DNA from: Lysobacterales bacterium
Lineage (GTDB): Bacteria > Pseudomonadota > Gammaproteobacteria > Xanthomonadales > Marinicellaceae
Length of the DNA: 64,000 bases
NCBI GenBank assembly: GCA_026982315.1
Contig: JALSHI010000050.1
Coordinates: 62,001 to 126,000, forward strand
Direction of reading: 5' to 3'
This document shows, piece by piece, positions 17,550 through 27,112 of this stretch. The number at the start of each line of letters is the position of its first letter. Within the stretch, counting starts at the first letter, position 1. The position numbers and the translations under genes are program-made. The notes beneath the pieces are model-generated. The model was given only the letters and a program-made list of their open reading frames with translations. It made no database searches and was not told the origin of the DNA.

Positions 17550-18236
17550 TCATTTTGACCCGCTCCGTGGCTTTGAGGTTCCACCGCGCGTCTTGTCCTC
17601 TGTAGCTTTTCCCGCCACCACAGCAGATAATCCCAGTCCTGTCAGTTCACTGATAAAGTCGCGATTGAAAACAATCCACACCATAACGGGCAACACCGCC
17701 GGGAATATCAAATACCCCATTTGGTAGAATAGCGCGATTAGATTGGGGTCAAGGCCCGTTGACAGCACCGCTTTTTGGGCATCAGGCCCACCGGCAAAAA
17801 ACAGGCTTTTATGGGTTTCCCACACCACGCCCCAGGTTTGTATCAGGCAGACCAGCACATAAGCCGCCAGTAATTGCTTCAGGCGCTGCTTCCAGCTTAA
17901 ATCGGGCCGGGCCATCACCAGACCAGCAAACACTGCCAGCCCGTAACCGTAAATCATCGGGTTGACAGTAACCTCTAAAACGGCCAGTTTTCCCGCGCCC
18001 TGGGCAAAGTCTTCCTCGGGGAAAATAAGGGTCTGGACATTCAGCAGGTAATAGTTCTGCGTGATTTCCTTGATTAAGTCCGGGTGCCAGTGAGTCAGAA
18101 TCCACTCACTGAGCCAGTGCACAGGCAACACCAGCAAGGACGCGCTGTAAAACCAGATAAAAAAACTCAATGGCAAGAACAGAATTGCCGCCACCAGCAA
18201 CTGTTTTATCTTGGATTGTCGTGAGTCCGCGTGCAT
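17550..18236 (-). CDS. Multi-spanning membrane protein, resembles exosortase H-associated family
   Basis: The 228-residue protein has about four hydrophobic spans (13-37, 93-108, 122-142, 175-200) and a conserved-looking NPMIYGYGLAVFAGLVMA segment. The pattern of an N-terminal LLxxxLFLPLxFFIWFY helix, a periplasmic region and this central motif reminds me of membrane proteins found with exosortase H (XrtH). That is recognition from memory and needs a profile search. No exosortase and no IPTLxxWG-type sorting tail occurs in the window. The gene lies between purL and gspE on the same strand with a weak RBS. Confidence 0.5.
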   Translation of the reverse strand: MHADSRQSKIKQLLVAAILFLPLSFFIWFYSASLLVLPVHWLSEWILTHWHPDLIKEITQNYYLLNVQTLIFPEEDFAQGAGKLAVLEVTVNPMIYGYGLAVFAGLVMARPDLSWKQRLKQLLAAYVLVCLIQTWGVVWETHKSLFFAGGPDAQKAVLSTGLDPNLIALFYQMGYLIFPAVLPVMVWIVFNRDFISELTGLGLSAVVAGKATEDKTRGGTSKPRSGSK

Positions 18237-18259
18237 ATTGTTGATCTTTATGACTCCAT

Positions 18260-21200
18260 TTAGCCAATAAACCTTCTGGCATTATAAAACATTCGCATCC
18301 AGGGGGAATTTTCTCCCCAGGATGACGGCGCCCAGGACATTTGCACACTGCGGAAAACACGCTCTGGGTGCGGCATCATAATCAAAACATTGCCTGCCTG
18401 GTTCGCCACTGCCGCCACAGCATCATCCGAACCGTTGGGGTTGAACGGATAGGACTGGGTGGCCCGGCCGCTGTTGTCCACATAACGGGCGGCGACAACC
18501 GCCCGGTGGCGGTCTTCGTCACTGGCGAATTGCGCTCGGCCTTCGCCATGGGCAATGGCCACGGGAATACGGGCCCCGGCCATATCGGCAAAAAACAGGT
18601 TATTGCCCGGCTGGATTTCCAGCTGCGAGAACCGGGCCTCAAACTGTTCGGAGCGGTTACGCATAAACCGGGGCCAACGTTCGCTGCCGGGAATCATGGA
18701 TTTCAGCGAAGATAACATCTGGCAGCCATTGCACACCCCCAGCGCAAAGCGGCTTTCGTCGGCAAAAAAATCGCTGAACTGGCGGCGAAGACGCTCATCA
18801 TACAAAATGCCCTTGGCCCAGCCTTGGCCTGCGCCCAGCACATCACCATAGGAAAAACCGCCACAGGCCACCAGTCCGGCAAACTCATCCAGGCTGAAGC
18901 GACCGTCAATCAAATCCTGCATATGCACATCCACCGGGGCAAAATGCGCCCGCTCAAAGGCCATGGCCATTTCCAGTTGGCCATTAACCCCTTGTTCACG
19001 CAGAATCGCCACCGGCGGCCGGCGGCTGTGGATGAAAGGTGCCACCTGATTCTCACTAAAGTCAAAATCCGCCCGTGGCTGCATGGGCAAGCCCGGCGCA
19101 TCCAGTGCGGCATATTCTTCATCGGCACAGGCCGGATGGTCCCGCAAGCGTTGTATGCGATAGCTGTTTTCGCTCCAGATTTTTTGCCAGTACGCCAGGG
19201 GACGGGCGCTCAGACAGGTGTTGTTATGCTGTATCTGGATGGTTTTTTCCGCAGTACAGGCACCCAGGTGGATGGCAATACCGGTGAGCCGGTATTTTTC
19301 CAACAGAGCCGAAAAATCCTCTTGTTTTCCCTCATCAATGGCCACCACCATGCCGGGTTCCTCGGCAAACAGAAACGCCTCCGGTGAACGATGATCCGGC
19401 ACACGCAGCGAGACACCTTGCTGGCCGGCAAACGCCATTTCCGCCACACAGGCCCACAGGCCGCCATCAGAGCGATCGTGCGCGGCGGCCAACGTGTTTG
19501 CTGCCAGGCTTTCCTGCATCATTTCCCAAAAGCGCACGAACAGGTCTGTATCGTCCAGGTCTGGCGCCTGATCGCCCAGCTGGTTATAGACCTGGGCCAG
19601 CACCGAGCCGCCGAGACGATCTTTACCCTGCCCCAAGTCCAGCAGCCATAATTGTTGCCCGGGACCAATTTGTGGTGTAACGGCCTGACGCACATCGTCC
19701 ACTGCTGCAAATGCCGAAACCACCAGTGATACCGGCGCGGTGACGGCCCGCGATTGTTCATCCTGCTGCCATTGCATGTGCATGGACAGGGAATCCTTGC
19801 CCACCGGAATGCCAATGCCCAATGCCGGGCACAGTTCTTCCCCCACGGCTTTGACCGTGTCAAACAAAATTTCGTCTTCCCGGCCTTTGCCGCTGGCGGC
19901 CATCCAGTTGGCGGACAGTTTAATCCCGGGCAACGGCCCCACCGGCGCACTGGCCAGATTGGTCAAAGCCTCGATCACAGCCAGTCGGCCGGCCGCAGGG
20001 CCATTGATAATGGCCACCGGAGTGCGTTCGCCAATGGCCATGACTTCACCGGCATAACCATCGTAATCGCGCAAAGTGATGGCCTGGTCGGCCACCGGCA
20101 CCTGCCAGGGCCCCACCATTTGATCGCGATATACCAACCCGCCCACACTGCGGTCCCCAATGGTGATCAGAAACTGTTTGCTGGCCACGGTCGGAAACGC
20201 CAATACCCGCTGCATGGCTTCCTCGATCACCAGCGAGGATAAATCCAGTGGCTGCAACGCCACTGGCTGGCGTTGAATATCCTTGTGCACCGCCGGGGTG
20301 TTTCCAAACAACAAGGCCATGGGGATATCCACGAGCCGATTATCGAATTCCGCATCATGCACCACCAATTGTTCCTGCTCGCAGGCCGTGCCCATAATGG
20401 CCACCGGGCAGTTTTCGCGCGCACACAGCGCCTGAAACAGTTCCAGCTTTTCCGGCCGGATGGATAGCACATAACGTTCCTGGGACTCATTGCACCAGAT
20501 TTCCATGGGGGACATACCCGGCTGGGCAATATCCAGTTCGCGCAGTTCCAGCCAACCGCCTTTGCCGCCATCATGCAGCAACTCGGGCATGGCGTTGCTC
20601 AAGCCCCCGGCACCCACGTCGTGTATCGAGCGAATCGGATTGTCATCTCCCAAGGCCCAGCAGCGATCAATCACTTCCTGGGCGCGGCGCTGCATTTCCG
20701 GGTTACCTCGCTGCACCGAGGCAAAGTCCAGTTGCTCATCACTGCTGCCACCGTCTACACTGGAGGCCGCGCCGCCACCCAGGCCAATGAGCATGGCCGG
20801 CCCACCCAATACCACCATGATGTCATCGGTGTGCGTGGCTTCCTTCTGGACGTGACCGGGGCGAATGTTGCCCAAGCCACCGGCGAGCATGATGGGTTTG
20901 TGATATCCCCGCCAGTGGTTTTCCGATTGACGCCACTCAAATGTTCGAAAGTAACCGGTTAGATTTGGGCGGCCGAATTCATTGTTAAAAGCCGCACCGC
21001 CAACAGGCCCTTCAAGCATGATATCCAGCGCTGAGGCAACGCGCCCGGGCTTGCCCGGATTGTCCGCTTCCCACGGCTGAACCCAGTCCGGGATACGCAA
21101 ATGGCTGACAGAAAAGCCGGTCAGGCCAGCTTTGGGCTTGGCTCCCTGGCCGGTGGCAGCCTCATCGCGGATTTCCCCGCCGGAACCGGTGGCGACCCCG

Positions 21201-22105
21201 GGAAAAGGCGAAATGGCTGTGGGGTGATTATGGGTTTCGACCTTGATAAGCACCTGCACGTCTTCGTTCAGGCGGCGATACTGACCGGTGATCGGGTCGG
21301 CCACCCAGCGCGAAGCCGGGCCACCCTGAAACACCGCCGCATTGTCCTTGTACGCCGATAGCGCCGGACGCGGGGTTTGTGCTTCCGTATTGCGTATCAT
21401 GGCAAACAGGGATTTGGGTTGCCGCTGGCCGTCTATTGTCCACTGGGCATTAAATATCTTGTGGCGGCAATGCTCGGAATTGGCCTGGGCAAACATCATT
21501 AGCTCGGCATCCGTGGGATTGCGGTTAATGCCCTGATAGGCCGAAAGCAAATAATCCATTTCCTGATATGAAAGCGCTAACCCCAGATCTCGGTTCAGTG
21601 CTTCCAGCGCGGCTTTGCCACCATGGAGGGTATCCACTTCACGGACCGGCTGGGGCGGCTGTTCGGCAAACAGCGCCTGCAAATCGTCCAGCGAAAAGAA
21701 AACCGATTCGGTCATCGGATCATGCCAACGTTCAAGAGTCGTATTGGGTAACTGCCGCGCATCGTCGCAGGCGAATGTGATAATGCGGGCTTTTTCCACC
21801 CGCTGGACTTCATCCACCGCACAGCGATGGAAGATGTCTGTGGCCTTGCTGGACCATGGGGAAATGGTGCCAACGCGTGGTGCAATAATCACCTGATTCG
21901 CCGCCACCGGGGGGCACGGAATATCTGTTCCCAATAAACCGGTGATGGTCGCCGTCGCACGCGAGTGGGGCGTCGGTGAGCGCAGCTGCAAAACAAACAG
22001 ATCATCGATGGCCGAAATCGGGCGGGATTGCCCCCGGTTCAGTTGACGAATGCGAAACGGAGAAATGGCTGTTTGGCCTTTCAGGAACAGAAGTTGACTG
22101 GACAT
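18260..22105 (-). CDS. purL: Phosphoribosylformylglycinamidine synthase (large, single-chain)
   Basis: The 1281-residue protein matches the single-chain FGAM synthase of gammaproteobacteria. It has an N-terminal PurS-like domain, two AIRS-related synthetase halves ([58 protein letters not shown]), and a C-terminal class I glutamine amidotransferase domain from about 1020 with the nucleophile motif GVCNGCQML and a late HGEG / PHPERVF. It converts FGAR to FGAM in purine synthesis with ATP and glutamine. It is transcribed apart from dsbC, whose terminator lies about 115 bases before the purL start. Confidence 0.98.
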   Translation of the reverse strand: MSSQLLFLKGQTAISPFRIRQLNRGQSRPISAIDDLFVLQLRSPTPHSRATATITGLLGTDIPCPPVAANQVIIAPRVGTISPWSSKATDIFHRCAVDEVQRVEKARIITFACDDARQLPNTTLERWHDPMTESVFFSLDDLQALFAEQPPQPVREVDTLHGGKAALEALNRDLGLALSYQEMDYLLSAYQGINRNPTDAELMMFAQANSEHCRHKIFNAQWTIDGQRQPKSLFAMIRNTEAQTPRPALSAYKDNAAVFQGGPASRWVADPITGQYRRLNEDVQVLIKVETHNHPTAISPFPGVATGSGGEIRDEAATGQGAKPKAGLTGFSVSHLRIPDWVQPWEADNPGKPGRVASALDIMLEGPVGGAAFNNEFGRPNLTGYFRTFEWRQSENHWRGYHKPIMLAGGLGNIRPGHVQKEATHTDDIMVVLGGPAMLIGLGGGAASSVDGGSSDEQLDFASVQRGNPEMQRRAQEVIDRCWALGDDNPIRSIHDVGAGGLSNAMPELLHDGGKGGWLELRELDIAQPGMSPMEIWCNESQERYVLSIRPEKLELFQALCARENCPVAIMGTACEQEQLVVHDAEFDNRLVDIPMALLFGNTPAVHKDIQRQPVALQPLDLSSLVIEEAMQRVLAFPTVASKQFLITIGDRSVGGLVYRDQMVGPWQVPVADQAITLRDYDGYAGEVMAIGERTPVAIINGPAAGRLAVIEALTNLASAPVGPLPGIKLSANWMAASGKGREDEILFDTVKAVGEELCPALGIGIPVGKDSLSMHMQWQQDEQSRAVTAPVSLVVSAFAAVDDVRQAVTPQIGPGQQLWLLDLGQGKDRLGGSVLAQVYNQLGDQAPDLDDTDLFVRFWEMMQESLAANTLAAAHDRSDGGLWACVAEMAFAGQQGVSLRVPDHRSPEAFLFAEEPGMVVAIDEGKQEDFSALLEKYRLTGIAIHLGACTAEKTIQIQHNNTCLSARPLAYWQKIWSENSYRIQRLRDHPACADEEYAALDAPGLPMQPRADFDFSENQVAPFIHSRRPPVAILREQGVNGQLEMAMAFERAHFAPVDVHMQDLIDGRFSLDEFAGLVACGGFSYGDVLGAGQGWAKGILYDERLRRQFSDFFADESRFALGVCNGCQMLSSLKSMIPGSERWPRFMRNRSEQFEARFSQLEIQPGNNLFFADMAGARIPVAIAHGEGRAQFASDEDRHRAVVAARYVDNSGRATQSYPFNPNGSDDAVAAVANQAGNVLIMMPHPERVFRSVQMSWAPSSWGENSPWMRMFYNARRFIG

Positions 22106-22219
22106 GAGCAGATTATCTGGCGTAGGTGAACAGGGCCTTTGTCCATAACAAAGGCATTAACAAATCGGCCGGCAATGATACCACATGCAACGTCTCTGGC
22201 CACCGTAGGGCTTCACCAA

Positions 22220-22250
22220 TGCAAAAACCGGCTTGAAGCCGGTTTTTGCA
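22220..22250 (-). terminator. Terminator after dsbC
   Basis: A near-perfect palindrome (TGCAAAAACCGGCTT / AAGCCGGTTTTTGCA) 13 bases after the dsbC stop. Read on the minus strand the GC stem is followed by five Ts. The symmetry would allow action in both directions. Confidence 0.85.
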
Positions 22251-22263
22251 TCTATTCCAGCGA

Positions 22264-23049
22264 TTACTGACTGGCTTGGGCGGCTTTGTTTTTTTCCAGC
22301 GTCTGGTAGTAGTCCAAACGTTGCAACAAGGCATCTGGTGGTAAATAGCCGGGCATGAGTGTGCCACTGTCCAGCACAATCGCCGGCGTGCCAGATACAC
22401 CCACGGCAAGACCGGTTTTGTAATGCTCGCCCACGGGGTTTTCGCAAGTCTTCAAATCGACCTGAATGCCGGTCTTGGCTTTGGTCATGGCCTCTTGTCT
22501 GTCGTCCGCGCACCACACGGCCACGGCTTTGTCATAAGAATTGGATTTGAGTCCAGCCCGTGGGAAGAACAAATAACTGACACCGATGCCACGCTTGTTG
22601 TATTCATCCATTTGGGTGTGGAGCTTGCGGCAATAGCCACAATCAATGTCCGTAAAAACGGTAATGTGATGCTTCATGTCCTTGGGGAAAAAATCAATGC
22701 GCTTGTCAGGCCCAAAACGGGCCACCAGTTGCTTGCGAATCCCCGCTTTTTTGGCTTCGGTCAAATCTTCCCGTGTCTGGGTGCTATACATGCTGCCGGT
22801 AATCAGATACTGGCCGTCATCAGACACATAGTAAATTTCTCCGCCCCGGCCAGAATCAAGGGTGACCTCTTTGACACCGGCCATGGGCGTTTCCTGAATG
22901 GAAACAATTTTGGCGGCAGGCGCCATCTGCTTTAAGGCCGCGCGAATTTTTTGATCGGCTTCCTGAGAGACTTCAGCAAATGCCTGGGTAACAAAGAATA
23001 TTGCCAATGTGGCCAAAAAAATACGAGGTAAGTGAAAAACTGGAGTCAT
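22264..23049 (-). CDS. dsbC: Periplasmic thiol:disulfide isomerase DsbC
   Basis: The 261-residue protein has a signal peptide (cleavage after QAFA, residue 25), an N-terminal DsbC dimerisation domain (about 28-90), and a thioredoxin domain with active site CGYC at 137-140 in TVFTDIDCGYC and the cis-Pro loop SGTPAIV near 218. A second Cys pair (WCAD and TCEN) is also present, as in E. coli DsbC. It corrects wrong disulfides in the periplasm. It follows xerD, the same xerD-dsbC order as in many gammaproteobacteria. Confidence 0.95.
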   Translation of the reverse strand: MTPVFHLPRIFLATLAIFFVTQAFAEVSQEADQKIRAALKQMAPAAKIVSIQETPMAGVKEVTLDSGRGGEIYYVSDDGQYLITGSMYSTQTREDLTEAKKAGIRKQLVARFGPDKRIDFFPKDMKHHITVFTDIDCGYCRKLHTQMDEYNKRGIGVSYLFFPRAGLKSNSYDKAVAVWCADDRQEAMTKAKTGIQVDLKTCENPVGEHYKTGLAVGVSGTPAIVLDSGTLMPGYLPPDALLQRLDYYQTLEKNKAAQASQ

Positions 23050-23173
23050 GCTAAATACCTTTGGTTAGTGTAGACAATCACAGGCAGCGATTGCGGCAAA
23101 AGGAATGTGGTTCAGACAATATGAGCCGATTGTAGTTCCCTGCTGCCGTATAGACAAGTGTGCTGCCATTGCG

Positions 23174-24100
23174 CTATCCCCGGGGGTGGTGTTTGCGGTG
23201 AATAGTCTTCAAAGCCCTGTTAGCCACCTGGGTATAAATTTGTGTCGTACTCAGGTTTTCATGGCCGAGTAACATTTGAACCACGCGCAAATCCGCGCCA
23301 TGGTTCAGCAAATGCGTGGCGAAAGAGTGTCTTAACTGGTGTGGTGAAGGCAATGGCGACAGACCACATTGGCGGGCATATTTTTTGATGCGATACCAAA
23401 ACGCCTGGCGCGTCATGCCGCTTCCCCGAAGCGTGGAAAAAATCAACTGCCGGGGATGGTTTTGTGAGTCGCTGATTGCCCGGGCGTGCAAGTAGCGACT
23501 GAGCCACGTCACCGCTTCCTCACCCAACGGCACAAGCCGCTCTTTTTCACCTTTGCCGAATATACGCAACAAGCCCCGGTTAAGGTTCACCTGACCCAAG
23601 CGCAGATTCACCAGCTCGCTGACACGTAAGCCGGCGGCATACATCACCTCCAGCATGGCTTTGTCCCGCAAACCGGTTAAGGTCCGGGTATCCGGGGCCT
23701 GCAACAACGCTTCTATATCATTTTCATTCAGGGGCTTGGGCAGGTGACGCGTCGTCTTGGGCGTGCGCTGGAGCGCGAAGGGGTTTTCCTTAACAATCTT
23801 TTTAATCAGCAAAAAACGGTAGAACTGGCGCAAAGCGGATAGTTTTCGCGCCAACGTGCTGGCCTGATAACCTCGCTGATGCAACCACTGACGAAAATCA
23901 CTAGCGTCAGCAGCTGACAAAAGCTCGACAGATAACCGCTGGTGCTGAAGGAAACTGAAAAAAGGGCTTAAGTCACTGCAATAGCTTTTGACGCTGTTGG
24001 CGGACAAGCCCTTTTCCAGTAGCAGCCAGCGGGTAAACGGTTCCAGCCATGGGCTTTCAGCCTTCGGCTGTGGCTTCACTGGGCTGCTGGGTTGCGTCAT
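23174..24100 (-). CDS. xerD: Site-specific tyrosine recombinase XerD
   Basis: The 308-residue protein has an N-terminal SAM-like core-binding domain (LLLEKGLSANSVKSYCSDL) and a C-terminal catalytic domain with the tyrosine recombinase residues: Arg in AGLRVSEL, His-x-x-Arg in HQLRHSFATHLL, His in LLGHENLSTTQIYT, and the nucleophile Tyr. It resolves chromosome dimers at dif with XerC and FtsK. The first 14 residues are an extra tail compared with E. coli. The start lies 44 bases inside the upstream TPR gene, so a later start cannot be excluded. Placement next to dsbC supports XerD over XerC. Confidence 0.93.
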   Translation of the reverse strand: MTQPSSPVKPQPKAESPWLEPFTRWLLLEKGLSANSVKSYCSDLSPFFSFLQHQRLSVELLSAADASDFRQWLHQRGYQASTLARKLSALRQFYRFLLIKKIVKENPFALQRTPKTTRHLPKPLNENDIEALLQAPDTRTLTGLRDKAMLEVMYAAGLRVSELVNLRLGQVNLNRGLLRIFGKGEKERLVPLGEEAVTWLSRYLHARAISDSQNHPRQLIFSTLRGSGMTRQAFWYRIKKYARQCGLSPLPSPHQLRHSFATHLLNHGADLRVVQMLLGHENLSTTQIYTQVANRALKTIHRKHHPRG

Positions 24101-25367
24101 TGAGATTGGCTGACTCGCTTTCTTGCAGTTTGGCTTTTGTCAGACGGGTTTGCTCAATGTGTTTCAGCCATTGCACGGCATTATTACGCACCTTGGGAAA
24201 TTTCTTGGCGTTTTCCAGGGCCTTTCGGGCCGCGGTCTCATTGCCCAGATAGTTTTCGGCCATTCCCAATAACAACCAGGAATTACCCACATCGCGGTCT
24301 TTCAAGCCACCCTTTTGCAAAGCCGCTTTCAGGGCTGTTCGGGCACTGGCCCAATCTTCAAGCCCCACATAAATATTGGCAATCTGGAAATCCAGCTCCC
24401 CGTCATCAGACAACTCGGCCGCTTTTTTGAAAGCAGCCAAGGCTTTTTGCAACTCCTGTGCCTGATACCAGGTGGCCCCCAGGTCTTTCCAGTGCTTTTT
24501 GGTGCTTTCGATCACACCGGACTTCAGTCCGCCTTCCAACACCTTGCCCGCCTTATAGGGCACATCCAGATAAGCGTACAGTTTGAACAGTTGCAACAGG
24601 TCTTGCTGGGTTGTGAGCAAGCCATTCAAGTTTGCCAAGTCCAGCGCCGCCAGCGCTTTTTGGTCCTGTTTGAGCGCAAAATAGGTCTGCGAGAGCTGTT
24701 TCCAGTAATTCTTTTTATGTGGATAGTTTTGGACCAGATACTCCAGAACTTTGGCCGCCTGGCGGAACTCACCCAATTGCTGATGGGTGATTAACAAAAG
24801 CTGATACCAGCTTTCCGGGGGCTTATCCGACATGGCAATGGCCTTTTTAATGTATTGCTGGCCCTTTTTAAAGTCTTCAAGCTGGACATAGGTATTCGCC
24901 AGTAAGGCGTAATCGGAATCCCTGATTTCATCAGTGGCGTTGAAATAATCCTGCCAAGCCTGAACCGCCTTGCGATACTGTCCCGTGGCCATGTACATGC
25001 GGGCAATATTGGACATGACATTAAAATGAGTGCGATTGGGCAGGGAATTCAGCTTAACGACTTCCTTGAAGTATTTGATGGCTGCCTGGGGCTTGTCTTC
25101 CTGCATGGCCAGGTAACCCAGATATTGCAGCACCACCGCCCTTTCATAATTGTTCAGCTTGCGCTGCAACATGGACTCAAAACCCGCCTTGGCCTCTGCA
25201 TACTTCTCGTCTGCCATAAACTGGGAATATTTTTCCAGTTTTTTGTAATTTTCCGGGCTGGGCAACAGGCCTTTGACTTCCCGCTTGGGGTTACTGGTTT
25301 TTTCCACTGCAGCCAGCAATGGCCACGCTGTCAGCAAAAGAACAAGGAATAGAAGTATTTTTTTCAT
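24057..25367 (-). CDS. Periplasmic TPR protein of the TonB2 cluster
   Basis: The 436-residue protein has a signal peptide (MKKILLFLVLLLTAWPLLAA) and about nine TPR-like helical repeats through residues 40-400, e.g. VLQYLGYLAMQEDKPQAAIKYFKEVVKL and LLANTYVQLEDFKKGQQYIKKAI. In Vibrio and relatives a TPR protein is encoded at the end of the tonB2 operon, and this gene occupies the same place 79 bases after tonB. It probably acts in the periplasm with the TonB complex. The end overlaps xerD, with no terminator seen. Confidence 0.85.
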   Translation of the reverse strand: MKKILLFLVLLLTAWPLLAAVEKTSNPKREVKGLLPSPENYKKLEKYSQFMADEKYAEAKAGFESMLQRKLNNYERAVVLQYLGYLAMQEDKPQAAIKYFKEVVKLNSLPNRTHFNVMSNIARMYMATGQYRKAVQAWQDYFNATDEIRDSDYALLANTYVQLEDFKKGQQYIKKAIAMSDKPPESWYQLLLITHQQLGEFRQAAKVLEYLVQNYPHKKNYWKQLSQTYFALKQDQKALAALDLANLNGLLTTQQDLLQLFKLYAYLDVPYKAGKVLEGGLKSGVIESTKKHWKDLGATWYQAQELQKALAAFKKAAELSDDGELDFQIANIYVGLEDWASARTALKAALQKGGLKDRDVGNSWLLLGMAENYLGNETAARKALENAKKFPKVRNNAVQWLKHIEQTRLTKAKLQESESANLNDATQQPSEATAEG

Positions 25368-25446
25368 AAAGTTACCACAATATTATTAGGCCTTCTTGAT
25401 CCAAGACCGCCACAGACTATTTCCATGTCGAACCTGGTTGGAAAAA

Positions 25447-26091
25447 TCAGCCTTCCAGCTTAAACTCAATGGTTTGCGTCGCCACTTGGGGAACGCGCAC
25501 GCCATCAACAATTTTGGGCTTGAATTTCCATTTCAAAATTGCCCGCAAGGCTTCCCGGTCAAAAATTCGTGGAGGCTTCGACTCGACCACACGCGGGCTA
25601 GTGACGGTGCCTTCTTCAGTAATGGTGAATTCGACTTTTACCCACCCTTCGATTTTGGCCATGGCCGCTTTTCTGGGATATTGCGGCGGAATTCGCACCA
25701 GAGGAATCACATCGCCTTCGGCATTGCGATCCACACCATAGCCGACCGCGCCCAAAGCCGGACCATCTCCATTGGCTGCCAGGTCCAGGTTAGGCATGTC
25801 CATTGAAGGCATCTGGTTAACAGGCTTGGTCTGTTGCGCCACCTGCATTTTGGGCGGTGGTGGCGGCTCCTTTGGTGGTGGTGGCTTCTTCGGCCGAACA
25901 CGGTTTTTCCGCTCTGCATCGGCTTCCAGCTTGACCGGCGAAAAATCAATAGTGGGATTGTCGCTGTCGCGCGGTTTTGCGCCGCTGGTCGTAATCAGTG
26001 AATACATAAAATAGAACAGCGCCAGCGTAATAATGGCTCCCAGAATCACTGCCAGCGGCATCACCGCCACTTTTTTAATGCCGGAACTCAT
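25447..26091 (-). CDS. tonB: TonB-family energy transducer
   Basis: The 214-residue protein has a cytoplasmic N-terminus, one membrane span at about 10-32 (VMPLAVILGAIITLALFYFMY), a Pro/Lys-rich periplasmic spacer (KKPPPPKEPPPPPK, about 68-82), and a compact C-terminal TonB domain with IPPQYPRKAAMAKIEGWVKVEFTI and FDREALRAILKWKFKP. It transmits proton-motive energy to outer membrane receptors. It lies three bases after exbD, with which it forms the motor unit. Confidence 0.95.
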   Translation of the reverse strand: MSSGIKKVAVMPLAVILGAIITLALFYFMYSLITTSGAKPRDSDNPTIDFSPVKLEADAERKNRVRPKKPPPPKEPPPPPKMQVAQQTKPVNQMPSMDMPNLDLAANGDGPALGAVGYGVDRNAEGDVIPLVRIPPQYPRKAAMAKIEGWVKVEFTITEEGTVTSPRVVESKPPRIFDREALRAILKWKFKPKIVDGVRVPQVATQTIEFKLEG

Positions 26092-26094
26092 CGT

Positions 26095-26499
26095 TTAGCT
26101 CTCCCCGCGCTGGGCGGCCACTGAAATTTTCTCTACGCCTGCGGCCTTGACCTGGTCCATCACCTGAACCAAATCGCCGGTTTTGGAGTTTTTGTCAGCA
26201 ATAATGACCACGGTTCCTTCTGGATTTTCTGCATGGGCTTTTTCTACATTGGCCCGCACGGCGCGAATATCAATGTCCCGTTTGTTCATGTAGATTTTGC
26301 CATTGTCCTTAATGGCAATAAGAATGTTGCCCTTGCTCACCTTTTTGGCAGAAGAAGCCGTGGGCCGATTGACCTCCACACCGGTTTCCTTGACAAAGGA
26401 TGTGGTCACAATAAAGAAAATCAGCATGATAAACACCACATCCAGCATGGGCGTGATGTTGATTTCGGCTTCGTCTTCGTGAAAGTGTCGTCTTTTCAT
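26095..26499 (-). CDS. exbD: Biopolymer transport protein ExbD
   Basis: The 134-residue protein has a short acidic N-terminus, a single membrane helix PMLDVVFIMLIFFIVTTSF carrying the proton-path Asp at residue 20, and a periplasmic domain (NILIAIKDNGKIYMNKRDI, VVIIADKNSKTGDLVQVMDQVKAAG). It is the ExbD partner of the pentameric ExbB motor for TonB. It lies about 87 bases after exbB, with short GC-rich inverted repeats in that gap, and three bases before tonB. Confidence 0.95.
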   Translation of the reverse strand: MKRRHFHEDEAEINITPMLDVVFIMLIFFIVTTSFVKETGVEVNRPTASSAKKVSKGNILIAIKDNGKIYMNKRDIDIRAVRANVEKAHAENPEGTVVIIADKNSKTGDLVQVMDQVKAAGVEKISVAAQRGES

Positions 26500-26586
26500 G
26501 GGGTTTAAACCTCAAATAATTCCGGTGGTGCCTGTAGTATAGCGACAGGCTTCGCAGCGGAATGGTTCCTCCGCTGCGAAAAAGTC

Positions 26587-27111
26587 TTAATGCGAATACA
26601 TGGCGTCTTCAAGTTTTTCTGCTTCCCTACGCGCCTTTTGCTTGAAATAAGTGGTAAAAAACACGCCGGAAAGCGCAGCGACCATGCCCGCCATGGTGGG
26701 AATCGTCGCCTTGGAAACGCCGCTTGCCATGGCGCGTGCATTACTGGTACCGGCCACAGCCATAATGTCAAATACCTGTAACATACCATACACGGTGCCA
26801 AACAAACCCAGCAATGGGCTGATGGCCACCAAGGCATCCAAAAAACCCAGACCCCAGCGCAAGGCAATAGACGCTTCAGAGACCTTGGCTTCCTTGATGC
26901 GCTTGGCATACCAGCTGGTGGTGTCGCTACGGGCATCCCACTCCTGAAGGATTTTTTTCCTCATGCGCGGAAAAGCCACAGAATAAAAGTAAAGACGCTC
27001 CAGAATCATCACCCACATCAAAAACAATACCAGCATGATGGCCCAGAGCACCGGGCCACCCATGTTGATAAAACTGAGGATTGAATACCAGAACTCTTTT
27101 AACTGATACAT
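26587..27111 (-). CDS. exbB: Biopolymer transport protein ExbB (short, motor type)
   Basis: The 174-residue protein has three membrane spans (about 13-37, 85-105, 130-150) and the TolQ/ExbB/MotA signature LDALVAISPLLGLFGTVYGMLQVF followed by ISKAT-like VSKATIPTMAGMVAAL. It forms the proton channel with ExbD. It starts one base after the TtpC stop, so the two ExbB-like proteins are co-translated. Confidence 0.95.
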   Translation of the reverse strand: MYQLKEFWYSILSFINMGGPVLWAIMLVLFLMWVMILERLYFYSVAFPRMRKKILQEWDARSDTTSWYAKRIKEAKVSEASIALRWGLGFLDALVAISPLLGLFGTVYGMLQVFDIMAVAGTSNARAMASGVSKATIPTMAGMVAALSGVFFTTYFKQKARREAEKLEDAMYSH

Positions 27112-27112
27112 C

